Source: JAFNAG01 sp963739235 (GTDB lineage: Bacteria > Acidobacteriota > UBA6911). Taken from it: a stretch of 64,000 nt of DNA. The stretch spans positions 1 through 64,000 of the forward strand of contig CAVTZY010000031.1 in the NCBI GenBank assembly GCA_963739235.1, read 5' to 3'. Positions 1 through 7,769 of the stretch are shown here, one piece after another. The notes below the pieces were generated by a model, which made no database searches, was not told the origin of the DNA, and saw nothing but the letters and a program-made list of their open reading frames with translations. The translations under genes were made by a program, and so were the position numbers. Every line of letters begins with the position of its first letter. Position 1 is the first letter of the stretch.

Positions 1-14
1 CTTTGAAGCCTAAC

Positions 15-38
15 AAAGCGGCGTCATGCCGCCGCTTT
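15..38. repeat. REP-like palindrome next to RAYT gene
   Basis: A near-perfect hairpin with 9-bp arms AAAGCGGCG and CGCCGCTTT around a 6-nt loop. The same unit recurs at 713-733, 7222-7242 (inverted) and 7253-7273. Bases 1-38 match the reverse complement of the right part of the paired unit near 7222-7273, so the window probably opens inside such a pair. Two copies bracket the Y1 transposase gene, the arrangement expected of REP elements and their RAYT. Confidence 0.8.
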
Positions 39-59
39 GCGAGCCATCACACCTCCTCC

Positions 60-644
60 CTAAAAGTCATCCTTCACATTGATCCGATCTGTCTTAAACC
101 TATTCACCGACTTGACGAACGCCGGTCGCGCACTGCGCTCAAACCATGCGGCCGAGCACCAACGATACTCCGAAGCCTTGCGCGCAATCCCGTGATGAAC
201 AGGATTCTGATGCACATAATTCAGCCGGGCCAAGTACGACCGCTGGAATGTTATATGAGTATCCCAATACTGGTAGAACACCTTCCTTCCCACGGTCCCA
301 TCCTCAGCATTGAACTTCATGGCTATTGCTCCATGCAGCTTGCCCAGCATAAGCTCCAGGTTTTTCGGATTATCAGGCGAAAGCGCCACAAAGTGATAAT
401 GGTTGGACATCACCGCCCACGCCTGCAGTTGCCACTCAAACTCGGTCGCGCATCCAAATAGAAGGCTGAGAACCAGATCGAACCGGACAGGGGAGTTCAA
501 GAAGTGGCGTTTCTCATAGGTTCCGGCGGTTACCATATAGGCGCCCTTTTCACCGAGACGGTGGGCGGGTGCATGAGGCCAATCCCAGGAAGTCAGGTTG
601 GCGTTTAAAGGCGTATCGAAACCCGATACGCTAAAGGTGGTCAT
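60..644 (-). CDS. REP-associated tyrosine transposase (RAYT, Y1/IS200-like)
   Basis: A 194-aa single-domain Y1 (HUH) transposase. The HUH pair is visible as NHYHF (His82 and His84) and the likely catalytic tyrosine is Tyr143 in LNYVHQNPV, the usual spacing for RAYT proteins. RAYTs are domesticated or semi-mobile relatives of IS200/IS605 that nick REP hairpins in single-stranded DNA. The ATG at 644 has a good GGAGG Shine-Dalgarno about 7 nt upstream. The gene lies between two copies of the same palindrome (15-38 and 713-733) and other copies occur 6.5 kb away, so these palindromes are its probable substrate. All key residues are present, so it looks functional; activity is inferred. Confidence 0.88.
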   Translation of the reverse strand: MTTFSVSGFDTPLNANLTSWDWPHAPAHRLGEKGAYMVTAGTYEKRHFLNSPVRFDLVLSLLFGCATEFEWQLQAWAVMSNHYHFVALSPDNPKNLELMLGKLHGAIAMKFNAEDGTVGRKVFYQYWDTHITFQRSYLARLNYVHQNPVHHGIARKASEYRWCSAAWFERSARPAFVKSVNRFKTDRINVKDDF

Positions 645-712
645 GGATTACCTCCACTGTTATCGTTTCTGTTGGCGGACGGATATTTCATGAAAAGTGC
701 GGGGAGCAATGG

Positions 713-773
713 AAAGCGGCGTCATGCCGCCGCACTCCAAGGCGCTTCGCGCAACGGCTGTGCTTTTCATGCG
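713..773. repeat. REP unit with extended tail
   Basis: Starts with the REP hairpin (713-733) and continues through a tail to 773. The whole 61 nt recurs exactly in inverted orientation at 7182-7242. Similarity continues less exactly to about 805 (CATGCGCC...GCACCC type sequence). It sits upstream of the RAYT start and of thiD. Confidence 0.8.
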
Positions 774-894
774 CTTGGGTGCACCCCCGGCGCATGAGAG
801 ACTGCGTTGATCTTTTGCTTTTCTTGCCTAATTGGCAAAGATGGATACGTGGGTGGTACAGAACACACCGGAGAGATCTGATATATTTACGGAC

Positions 895-1677
895 ATGATT
901 CCGGTTGCATTGACGATTGCTGGGTCTGACCCATCGGGGGGCGCCGGGATTCAGGCCGACATCAAGACATTTCATCAGCTGGGCGTTTACGCCACCAGCG
1001 TCCTGACGTTGGTGACCGTGCAAAACACGCAGAGCGTCAAAGCCGTGGAGGTGTTGTCCGCAGAGCTGGTGGTCGCGCAGCTCGAGGCGGTGATTGAAGA
1101 TATTCCTCCGCAGGCCGCAAAAACCGGAGCTCTTGGCGATGATCGCATCATCTCTGAAATCGCGCGCCGTGCCTCCGCTTTCACCTTTCCCCTCGTCGTA
1201 GATCCCGTCATGATCAGCAAGCACGGACTGCCTTTGATGACCGAGCGCGCGCGCGCAATCCTGGCGGCAGAGCTTCTCCCCCATGCATTTCTGGTCACTC
1301 CCAATCTGCATGAAGCCTCGGTGCTCGCGGGCATGCCGATAAGGGATATATCAGACATGGAAGAGGCCGCACGCCGCATCGTCAAGCTCGGTGCTGCAGC
1401 CGCTCTGGTGAAAGGAGGACACCTCGCGGGCGACGCTATTGATGTGCTCTTCTCGAAGGACGGGATGCAGCGTTTTTCATCCCCCCGCATCGAGACCCGG
1501 CACACCCATGGGACCGGGTGCACCTATTCCGCCGCAATCACCGCCGGACTTGCGCAGGGTCTGCCTTTGCCCCAAGCCATCGAAAGAGCCAAAAAGTTCA
1601 TTTTCCTGGCAATCCAGTCGCACCCAGGTCTCGGTCACGGATGCGGCCCCGTCAACCATTTCATCGAAATTCGGTAG
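895..1677 (+). CDS. thiD: Hydroxymethylpyrimidine/phosphomethylpyrimidine kinase
   Basis: ThiD phosphorylates HMP and then HMP-P to HMP-PP in thiamine synthesis and salvage. The ribokinase-fold protein opens with ALTIAGSDPSGGAGIQADIK, the family's substrate-binding start. It has the DPVM motif mid-protein and the C-terminal anion-hole motif HGTGCTYSAAI, where ThiD carries Cys in place of Asp of other ribokinases. From the ATG at 895 it is 260 aa, the usual length; the frame stays open upstream to a TTG at 832, but the family N-terminus argues for 895. No strong Shine-Dalgarno and no TPP riboswitch were seen upstream. It stands alone, with no other thi genes nearby. Confidence 0.92.
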   Translation: MIPVALTIAGSDPSGGAGIQADIKTFHQLGVYATSVLTLVTVQNTQSVKAVEVLSAELVVAQLEAVIEDIPPQAAKTGALGDDRIISEIARRASAFTFPLVVDPVMISKHGLPLMTERARAILAAELLPHAFLVTPNLHEASVLAGMPIRDISDMEEAARRIVKLGAAAALVKGGHLAGDAIDVLFSKDGMQRFSSPRIETRHTHGTGCTYSAAITAGLAQGLPLPQAIERAKKFIFLAIQSHPGLGHGCGPVNHFIEIR

Positions 1678-1707
1678 TATTGGCCTATTTCGAGCAGGGG
1701 AATGGGA

Positions 1708-1792
1708 TTGAAGATTGACGATTTACGATTGACGATTAACGCATGAAGTGCCTTCCAATCCGCGTCAATCGTCAATCGTATATCGTCAATCC
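1708..1792. repeat. Heptad-built intergenic hairpin (GATTNAC family)
   Basis: Two inverted arms made of degenerate 7-mers (GATTGAC, GATTTAC, GATTAAC) on the left and their complements (GTCAATC) on the right, with about 25 nt of unrelated sequence between. Related hairpins lie at 4987-5066 and, weakly, 11713-11785, always between genes. Confidence 0.75.
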
Positions 1793-1876
1793 TTCAGTGC
1801 GACTGTCCCGAAATTCCCGGGTGAGATCTGGTATTCTTATGTATTTTATGGATCAAGGATAAATCAGGAGTTCATC

Positions 1877-2722
1877 ATGGACGATGCCAACTATCCGCCG
1901 AAAGACCTCGCGCCTCATAAAGCGTATCAGAACCTGCGCTTCCTCAAGAGCAAGGATGCACGACTCATCAGGATCCTGAGCGAGTATCTCGAACCTGCCG
2001 CGCGACTAAAATGGCAGCAGGTGGAAGATACCATCGTGTTTTTTGGTTCTGCCCGCTCCGGCCCTCTCGAAGAATCGCAGGGTCGTCTGGACCTTCTTAA
2101 GAAACAGCTCGACTCGGGTAAGGATCCAGGCTCGTCTTTACGTGACGACATTTTCCGCGCCGAACAGCAGGTCAAATTGTCGCGCTATTATGAAGATGCC
2201 GTCGTGCTCGCGCGGCTGGTAACCCAGTGGTCCAGGAGCTTGAGCACCGGCCCGAAGCGCCTCATGGTCTGCTCCGGCGCGGGCCCGGGAATCATGGAAG
2301 CTGCAAATCGCGGCGCCAGCCAGTGCGGGGAGCAGTCGATCGGCTTTTCGATCAGCCTGCCTTTGGAACAGCGCGTTAATCCTTTTGTTCCACCCGAGCT
2401 GGCCTTTCAGTTCCACTACTTTTTCATGAGGAAATTCTGGTTCGTTTACCTTGCCAAGGCCCTGGTGATCTTCCCAGGAGGATTCGGGACGCTGGACGAG
2501 GCTTTCGAGGTATTGACGCTGGTGCAGACCCAGAAAACCCGCAAGAGAATGCCGGTTCTTATGTACGGCTCCGAGTACTGGAACGAAGTCCTGAATTTTG
2601 ATGCCATGGTTCGTTGGGGAACCATCGCGCACGAGGATCTGTCCCTGATTCATCGCTCCGACGATCCTGAGGAAGCCTTTGCATACTTGAAGACTGAATT
2701 GTGCAGGATTTGGAATCTGTAA
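1877..2722 (+). CDS. LOG family protein (Rossmann-fold nucleotide hydrolase-like)
   Basis: A LOG/TIGR00730-like protein of 281 aa. The diagnostic motif PGGFGTLDE is present, preceded by the conserved GAGPGIMEAANRGA. Characterised LOG proteins cleave cytokinin nucleoside 5'-monophosphates or act as general nucleotide phosphoribohydrolases; the exact substrate cannot be read here. The start at 1877 is favoured by AGGAG 6 nt upstream; the open frame to 1748 runs back through the hairpin repeat and is unlikely to be translated. The N-terminal ~90 residues are extra compared with the shortest LOG proteins, which is common in this subgroup. Confidence 0.85.
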   Translation: MDDANYPPKDLAPHKAYQNLRFLKSKDARLIRILSEYLEPAARLKWQQVEDTIVFFGSARSGPLEESQGRLDLLKKQLDSGKDPGSSLRDDIFRAEQQVKLSRYYEDAVVLARLVTQWSRSLSTGPKRLMVCSGAGPGIMEAANRGASQCGEQSIGFSISLPLEQRVNPFVPPELAFQFHYFFMRKFWFVYLAKALVIFPGGFGTLDEAFEVLTLVQTQKTRKRMPVLMYGSEYWNEVLNFDAMVRWGTIAHEDLSLIHRSDDPEEAFAYLKTELCRIWNL

Positions 2723-2724
2723 GA

Positions 2725-2893
2725 GGAGAATACAGAATTTAGAATACAGAATTCAGAATAAGAGCAGGCAGGTGAACAGCAAAAGCAGGTTGCGGCAAAG
2801 GAGAGATTTATCCCTGGGAGTTGCTCGATCCTTTGACTCATGCCTTCTGTATTCTAGATTCTGAATTCTGTATTCTCGATTCTTGATTCTTTC
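2725..2893. repeat. Inverted repeat built of GAATACAGAATTC-type units
   Basis: The left arm (2725-2760) repeats GAATACAGAATT(C) units; the right arm (2844-2893) carries the complementary ATTCTGTATTCT units. About 85 nt of other sequence separates the arms. A second copy of the same family is at 60225-60320. It fills the gap between the LOG gene and the dGTPase gene and leaves the latter without a clear Shine-Dalgarno. Confidence 0.75.
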
Positions 2894-2898
2894 CAATT

Positions 2899-4239
2899 AT
2901 GAACAGCTTTCTACTCGAGCGCCAATATCCCGAACCGCCGCCTTCGCCGAAGGACCATCGACATCCCGCGGAGCGGGATCGCGACCGCATCCTGCACAGC
3001 TCTGCATTTCGCAGGCTCCAGGGCAAGACCCAGGTCTTTGGCATCGGCCAGGCGGATTTCTATCGCACTCGGCTAACGCACAGCATTGAAGCCGCTCAGC
3101 TCGCCCGTGCCATTGCCAACAACATGCTGGTGGAAGAGCCGGCGCTGGAAAGCTGCCTGACTTCCGAGCTCGCAGAAGCGGTAGCCCTGGCGCATGATCT
3201 CGGACATCCGCCCTTCGGTCATGGAGGGGAAAAAACCCTGGATGCTTGCATGAGGGATGTCAGCGCGCGCGCCCGTCTGAAGGGCCAAGGAGCGCTGCGC
3301 TTCGAGGGCAACGCGCAAACGTTCCATGTGCTGGTGGCGGCCGAGCCGAAATCGCCGGCTTTTCCTGGATTGAATCTGACGCGCGCGACCCTGGCGGGCG
3401 TCATGAAGTATCCCTATGAGCAGGACACAGGAAACGACAAGTTCATTTTCACTTTCGATGCGGAAAATGCCCGGTGGGCCCTTCGCGATGGCGGATATCT
3501 GGTCACGGCGGACCAGATGGATAAAGGATTGCAACCGCAGACGTCCATTGTCTGCCAGATTCTGGATTGGGCCGACGATTGCGCTTACTCCATTCACGAC
3601 ATCGAAGACGCGCTGCAAGCCCAATTTCTACGGCCCGGGGATCTCACGGATGCCCGCTTCGGTCAGCGCGTGCTGCAGCATTATGAGGAAACCCGGGAGA
3701 GCGAATCAGTTCCGCGGCTGGCCCTGAACGAAATCCGCGAGCGGTTGCGCGCGCTGAAGCGGCGCATACGCCCCCCGGGAAGCGGAGACGAGCGGGCCCA
3801 TCTCAAGGAGGCGCTCCGGAACATTCTCAACGAGCTGGTCACCGAGGTCACGGTACGGCCGCGGTCCGGCGTGCAGCGATCCGACTATGCCTGGTCTCTG
3901 ATCGTGCCGGTTGAATCCAGAATTCTATCGGCTCTGTGCAAATCCGTCATTTGGGAAGCGGTGATTACCGATCCGCGCGTCGCGGCGATGACCACCAAAG
4001 GGAAAGAGATCCTCCACGACTTGTTCTACCTGCTGGTTGGAGAACTGGTGGAGAAAAAGAGCGACGCGCTCTTCCCGCGCTACTATCGGCCGATTATCGA
4101 GGAATCGATGGGCAAAGGGGAGGTCGAAGCCGCGCGCGGCGTGTGCAACTTCCTGGCGCTATTGACCGACATGGATGCGCTGCGCCTGCACGCTCTTTTG
4201 CGCGGCTCGAAAGCATCTTCCATCTTCGATCTGCTGTGA
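2899..4239 (+). CDS. dGTPase-like HD-domain triphosphohydrolase
   Basis: An HD-superfamily protein of the Dgt/dGTPase-like family, which hydrolyses dNTPs to deoxynucleoside and triphosphate. The N-terminal RDRDRILHSSAFRRLQGKTQ block is the family signature, followed by RLTHSIEAAQ (first metal His) and VALAHDLGHPPFGHGGE (HD pair and the HGGE loop). The C-terminal half matches the long helical part of dGTPase-like proteins. At 446 aa it fits the ordinary bacterial length. The ATG at 2899 sits directly after an inverted repeat with no obvious ribosome-binding site; the protein start MNSFLLERQY is nevertheless plausible. Cellular role, dNTP pool control or dGTP removal, is inferred from the family. 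Confidence 0.88.
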   Translation: MNSFLLERQYPEPPPSPKDHRHPAERDRDRILHSSAFRRLQGKTQVFGIGQADFYRTRLTHSIEAAQLARAIANNMLVEEPALESCLTSELAEAVALAHDLGHPPFGHGGEKTLDACMRDVSARARLKGQGALRFEGNAQTFHVLVAAEPKSPAFPGLNLTRATLAGVMKYPYEQDTGNDKFIFTFDAENARWALRDGGYLVTADQMDKGLQPQTSIVCQILDWADDCAYSIHDIEDALQAQFLRPGDLTDARFGQRVLQHYEETRESESVPRLALNEIRERLRALKRRIRPPGSGDERAHLKEALRNILNELVTEVTVRPRSGVQRSDYAWSLIVPVESRILSALCKSVIWEAVITDPRVAAMTTKGKEILHDLFYLLVGELVEKKSDALFPRYYRPIIEESMGKGEVEAARGVCNFLALLTDMDALRLHALLRGSKASSIFDLL

Positions 4240-4485
4240 TCATAAACTGCCGATCCTGAAACGGCGGCCACGAAAATCATAAATCTGTACCGCCAATGCG
4301 CAAATACGACGTGGGCAGTCAGGGATCTATCACTCACGAGCCGCGGATATCAACCGCAGATGAACGCAGATGAACGCGGATTCACTGACCAGGCTTGCCG
4401 GACGAGGCCTTGCTGCGACCCTCTCTGCTGTGAGAATTAAAGTGCGGCGATGCCGCTTTTGCTTTTCGTGGTTGCTTTTGTATGA

Positions 4486-4863
4486 TCAGGCGATTAAATC
4501 GAGGTCGCGCTGCCTGGTGGGCGGAGGATCATAAGGAGAGCGCGTTCTCTGCGTCGCTCCGGCATTCTGCGCATTTCCGGGAGCGGAGTCCTCGGGCGCC
4601 GTTTTTCGCACGCGGCTTTTGTGCCGGACCCAGTCAATCGTTTCCGGCAAACGCCGGAGAGAGTCCTCCGTTGAGACCGTCGGGTGCGCTCGAATGGCCG
4701 GGCGATCCGGCTCATCCGGCAAGCTTCTCGGTTTGGCGATGGAATCCGAGCCGTCAGCCGTTTGGCCGGCGGCACGTTTGACGGGTTGCGCGGAATTCGC
4801 AGGCGAGCGCGATATTGCCTGTGAAGGGGTTGCGTTTATCGCATCCGTGATGTTTACTGACAT
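4486..4863 (-). CDS. Hypothetical low-complexity protein
   Basis: A possible 125-aa protein rich in Ser, Pro, Ala and Arg, apparently disordered, with no recognised domain. An AAGGA lies just upstream of the ATG at 4863 but only about 4 nt away. It is the only candidate gene in the 840-bp gap between the dGTPase and arfB; the rest of the gap holds a short AACGCAGATG-type repeat (4350-4380) and a heptad hairpin. It may equally be non-coding. Confidence 0.3.
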   Translation of the reverse strand: MSVNITDAINATPSQAISRSPANSAQPVKRAAGQTADGSDSIAKPRSLPDEPDRPAIRAHPTVSTEDSLRRLPETIDWVRHKSRVRKTAPEDSAPGNAQNAGATQRTRSPYDPPPTRQRDLDLIA

Positions 4864-4986
4864 ATATCCTTCGGGTTCGACCAGACAAATCTCAATCAGC
4901 CAGAATTCTGGCCGGCCGGAGCCGAGGGGCAGGCGCTTCAGTGGGCATCCTATGTATCGGCAATACTAGGTTGCCGCATTATGAAA

Positions 4987-5066
4987 AGATTGACGATTTA
5001 CGAATGACGATTAACGATTTACCATTGACAGGTGAAGGGTTTTTCTATCGTCGATCGTCAATCGAA
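4987..5066. repeat. Heptad-built intergenic hairpin (GATTNAC family)
   Basis: Same architecture as 1708-1792: a left arm of GATTGAC/GATTTAC/GATTAAC units and a right arm of their complements (TCGTCAATC). It ends about 18 nt before the arfB start, so it may sit in the arfB leader. Confidence 0.7.
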
Positions 5067-5083
5067 AGTTTCCTGGGGGAGCT

Positions 5084-5524
5084 ATGCCAGATTCGATCTT
5101 TGTGGAAGGGGGAGTACTGGTGCCGGGTGATGCCCTCGAGGTGCGGGCTGTGCGCGCCTCCGGCCCGGGGGGACAGAATGTCAACAAAGTCTCCACCAAG
5201 GTCGAAATTCATGTCGATCTCGACCGCATTCAGGGAATGGGAGCCGAAAGCCGGCAGCGATTGCTGCACCTCGTGGCAAAACGACTGGACAGCAGCGGCA
5301 GGCTCCTGGTAACCAGCCAACGGACACGTGATCAGCTGCGTAATCTGGAAGATGCCCGGCACAAAGTCCACGATTGGATCGCCCAGGCATTGATCAAACC
5401 GAAAAAGCGCGTCCCCACACAACCCAGACCGGTGAGCCGCGAGCGCCGCCTCGAAGAAAAAAAACGTCACTCGGTACGCAAGGCGAGCCGGCATATCCCA
5501 ACCACGGAGATTGAGTACCATTGA
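5084..5524 (+). CDS. arfB: Alternative ribosome-rescue factor / peptidyl-tRNA hydrolase ArfB
   Basis: A 146-aa protein of the ArfB (YaeJ/ICT1) family. The catalytic GGQ loop is present as RASGPGGQNVNKVSTKVE near residue 25-40, and the C-terminal tail is strongly basic (KPKKR, RERRLEEKKRHSVRK), which in ArfB inserts into the empty mRNA channel of stalled ribosomes. It lacks the codon-recognition domain of RF1/RF2, so it is not a normal release factor. A purine-rich GGGGGA precedes the ATG by a few bases. It is not part of an evident operon; the following ~180 bp hold GC-palindrome repeats that could end the transcript. Confidence 0.92.
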   Translation: MPDSIFVEGGVLVPGDALEVRAVRASGPGGQNVNKVSTKVEIHVDLDRIQGMGAESRQRLLHLVAKRLDSSGRLLVTSQRTRDQLRNLEDARHKVHDWIAQALIKPKKRVPTQPRPVSRERRLEEKKRHSVRKASRHIPTTEIEYH

Positions 5525-5565
5525 GGATCAGATATTAAAGCAACACTATTCCAAGGATGGATGTG

Positions 5566-5715
5566 TCGCTCCTTCAGGGCTCTTTCTTCACCTGCTCACA
5601 ACCCCGGGCTCACGCCCGGGGCTATTCTCTTTCTGCTCCTTCGGGGCTGGGAGTCTTGTTTCTGTCCCTATATTTCGTGGTTATCAACAGTACTCAGTAG
5701 TCAGTACTGAGTATG
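5566..5715. repeat. Intergenic GC-palindrome and TACTGAG repeats
   Basis: Contains one copy of the dispersed family 'TTCAGGGCTCTTTCT ... CCCGGGCTCACGCCCGGGG' (about 5570-5640) whose perfect CCCCGGGC/GCCCGGGG hairpin is followed by a T-rich stretch and could act as terminator for arfB. A second short palindromic cluster of TCAGTACTGAG-like units occupies 5690-5712. Confidence 0.6.
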
Positions 5716-5745
5716 TGTTATGATCCGCGCGGAGGTATACAGACG

Positions 5746-6873
5746 ATGACGCAATCATTCCATCCACCACAGAGAATCCTGCTGGGACCGGGTCCGAGCA
5801 ATGTTGAACCCCGTGTCCTGCAAGCCATGCTGGCGCCCCTTCTCGGCCATATGGATCCCGTATATTTCGAGTGCATGAACGAAGTTCAATCCCTGCTGCG
5901 CGCAGTGTTCGAAACTGCAAACCGCGTGACCTTCGCGGTCCCAGGCACTGGAGGCGCAGGCATGGAAGCCTGTCTCGCCAATCTGATCGAAGAGGACGAA
6001 GAGGTCGTCGTCTGTGTCAATGGCTTCTTCGGACAGCGCATGGCCGACCTGGCGGCACGCTGGGGCGGCAAGGTTGTGCGGGTCGACGCAGAGTGGGGCA
6101 AGCCGTTCGACATGCAGCGCGTTCGCGACGTGTATAAACGCTCGAGCGCCCGCATCCTTGCCATGGTTCATGCCGAGACTTCCACGGGCATGCGCAATCC
6201 CATTGAGGAGCTGAAAACGTTGCGGGATGTGCGCGATGCGATTCTGATCGTGGACTCTGTGACTTCACTGGGCGCGCACCCGGTCGGCATCGACCGCAAC
6301 GGCATCGACGCCGGCTATTCCTGCAGCCAAAAAGGCATCGGTGCACCCCCGGGACTGGCACCTGTTACCTTCTCCGATCGCGCCCTGGAGAAGATGCGCA
6401 CGCGCAAAAAGCCGCCCAAAACCTGGTATCTCGACGTGCAGCTTCTCGACAAGTATTGGAACTCGGAGCGGGTGTACCATCACACCGCGCCTGCTCTGAT
6501 GACCTACGCCCTGCGTGAAGCGCTTGCCATCATTCTGGAGGAAGGGTTGGAGGCACGCTGGCGGCGGCATGAGAGCAACAGCAAGGCCTTCGTTGCCGGC
6601 ATCGAAACCTTGGGGCTGGAAATGCTGGTTGCGCCCGAGCACCGGCTCTGGTCACTGAATACCGTCAGGATCCCGCCCGGAGTCGATGATGCGCGCGTCC
6701 GCTCCCGCCTGCTCAATCAGCATAACATCGAGATCGGCAGCGGTCTCGGCTCTCTCAAGGGGCAAATCTGGCGCGTGGGTCTGATGGGGACGAACAGCAC
6801 CGAGAACATCGTCCTGCTGCTGCTCTCCGCGCTGCGCAACGTGCTCGCACTCGAAGGGTTGCCCGGCATTTAA
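5746..6873 (+). CDS. PLP-dependent alanine-glyoxylate/serine-pyruvate type aminotransferase
   Basis: A class V fold-type I aminotransferase of 375 aa. Family marks: LLGPGPSNVEPRVLQAM at the start, GTGGAGMEACLANL, VDSVTSLGAHPVGID (Asp holding the PLP ring N), and the Schiff-base lysine in YSCSQKGIGAPPGLAP. The C-terminal IGSGLGSLKGQIWRVGLMG matches the carboxylate-binding end. Members transfer amino groups among alanine, serine, glyoxylate and pyruvate; the precise pair cannot be fixed by sequence. The start at 5746 is favoured over 5713 by GGAGG at 5731-5735 and by the family N-terminus. It is monocistronic as far as can be seen. Confidence 0.88.
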   Translation: MTQSFHPPQRILLGPGPSNVEPRVLQAMLAPLLGHMDPVYFECMNEVQSLLRAVFETANRVTFAVPGTGGAGMEACLANLIEEDEEVVVCVNGFFGQRMADLAARWGGKVVRVDAEWGKPFDMQRVRDVYKRSSARILAMVHAETSTGMRNPIEELKTLRDVRDAILIVDSVTSLGAHPVGIDRNGIDAGYSCSQKGIGAPPGLAPVTFSDRALEKMRTRKKPPKTWYLDVQLLDKYWNSERVYHHTAPALMTYALREALAIILEEGLEARWRRHESNSKAFVAGIETLGLEMLVAPEHRLWSLNTVRIPPGVDDARVRSRLLNQHNIEIGSGLGSLKGQIWRVGLMGTNSTENIVLLLLSALRNVLALEGLPGI

Positions 6874-7441
6874 ATAAAGTTCAGTGGGCAATTACAGGCA
6901 GGAAAAGCCAAAGCTCAATGCAGAGGCCGCAGAGGGAGCAGTCTCCCATGCGCCGGGGCGCACCCATGACGCATGAAAATGTTGCGCTCTCGCCGCAGGT
7001 TTCCTGCGCCGCCCTTTCAGGGCTCTTATCGCTCGATTCCCGCTTCCCAGGGCGTGAGCCCTGAGTAGAGAACCGAGATCTCAAGCCCTGAACGGACGGA
7101 ACAGAAACACACAAGTGGTTCGGCGCCGCAATGGGTTTGATTTTCGAAGCAGTTCACCATGCGCCGGGGCGCACCCAATGACGCATGAAAAGCACAGCCG
7201 TTGCGCGAAGCGCCTTGGAGTGCGGCGGCATGACGCCGCTTTGTTAGGCTTCAAAGCGGCGTCATGCCGCCGCAAAGGCTTCGCCTATTTTCGAAGCAGT
7301 CCCTCATGCGCCGGCGCGCACCCGGTGACGCATGAAAATGTTGCGCTCTCGCCGCAGGTTTCCTGCGCCGCCCTTTCAGGGCTCTTTTCGCTCCATTCCC
7401 TGTCCCCAGGGCTCACGCCCTGGGCTTTGCTGCGCCACCCC
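6874..7441. repeat. Gene-free region packed with dispersed repeats
   Basis: No credible gene. It holds an AATGCAGAGGCCGCAGAGGG-type unit (about 6915), three copies of a CATGCGCCGGxGCGCACCC unit (about 6948, 7158 and 7306), two copies of CGCCGCAGGTTTCCTGCGCC followed by CCTTTCAGGGCTCTT (about 6994 and 7350), and 'CCAGGGCTCACGCCCTGGGC' type palindromes. The paired REP unit lies inside it. The right end is cut by the IS110 element. Confidence 0.75.
7182..7273. repeat. Paired inverted REP elements (BIME-like)
   Basis: Two copies of the RAYT-linked palindrome face each other, 7222-7242 and 7253-7273, with a 10-nt spacer GTTAGGCTTC. 7182-7242 is an exact inverted copy of 713-773. The first 38 bases of the window match the reverse complement of 7222-7256 and a few adjoining bases, so one more pair likely spans the left edge. 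Confidence 0.8.
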
Positions 7442-7449
7442 TTATAGTT

Positions 7450-7754
7450 GGTCTGCACCCGATTTTGGGTGCAGAGCATTCCCCAGCCTTGTCCAGACCC
7501 GGGAGGGTCATTTTACGACATTTCTTGTTGTTCCGATCTTGAATGGCAGGCCAACCGCGATTAGGCTCAAACGAATGTTTGAACACGCATCGTCCCACTA
7601 CGAATTCGTCACCCCAGCCCCTGAATGGCTGCCCGAAGACTTTCGAGTGGGACGATGCGCTTTGGTCCGACAACGCATACTCAGATGTCGTCCCCACAGA
7701 GGACTCTACTATAAGGGTTGCGCCGGACCGAAGCCAGCGTGTTCTCTCTAACCC
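7450..7754 (+). ncRNA. Candidate IS110 bridge RNA in the transposase leader
   Basis: About 300 nt without a gene lie between the left edge of the element and the transposase. It has a perfect 9-bp hairpin TCTGCACCC/GGGTGCAGA (7452-7460 with 7467-7475) and a perfect 13-bp stem joining 7587-7599 to 7646-7658, enclosing a 46-nt loop region. IS110-group elements are known to encode a bridge RNA here with internal loops that pair to target and donor DNA; the fit of position, length and folding is good. The loop assignments and the ends of the RNA are inferred. Confidence 0.55.
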
Positions 7755-7769
7755 ATGGAGGATATGCAG

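Noticed and set aside
3..461. 152-aa plus-strand frame over the RAYT gene
   Set aside because: Antisense to a well-supported transposase.
660..895. Possible TPP riboswitch before thiD
   Set aside because: No conserved CUGAGA or other thi-box core; the stretch is REP-type repeat.
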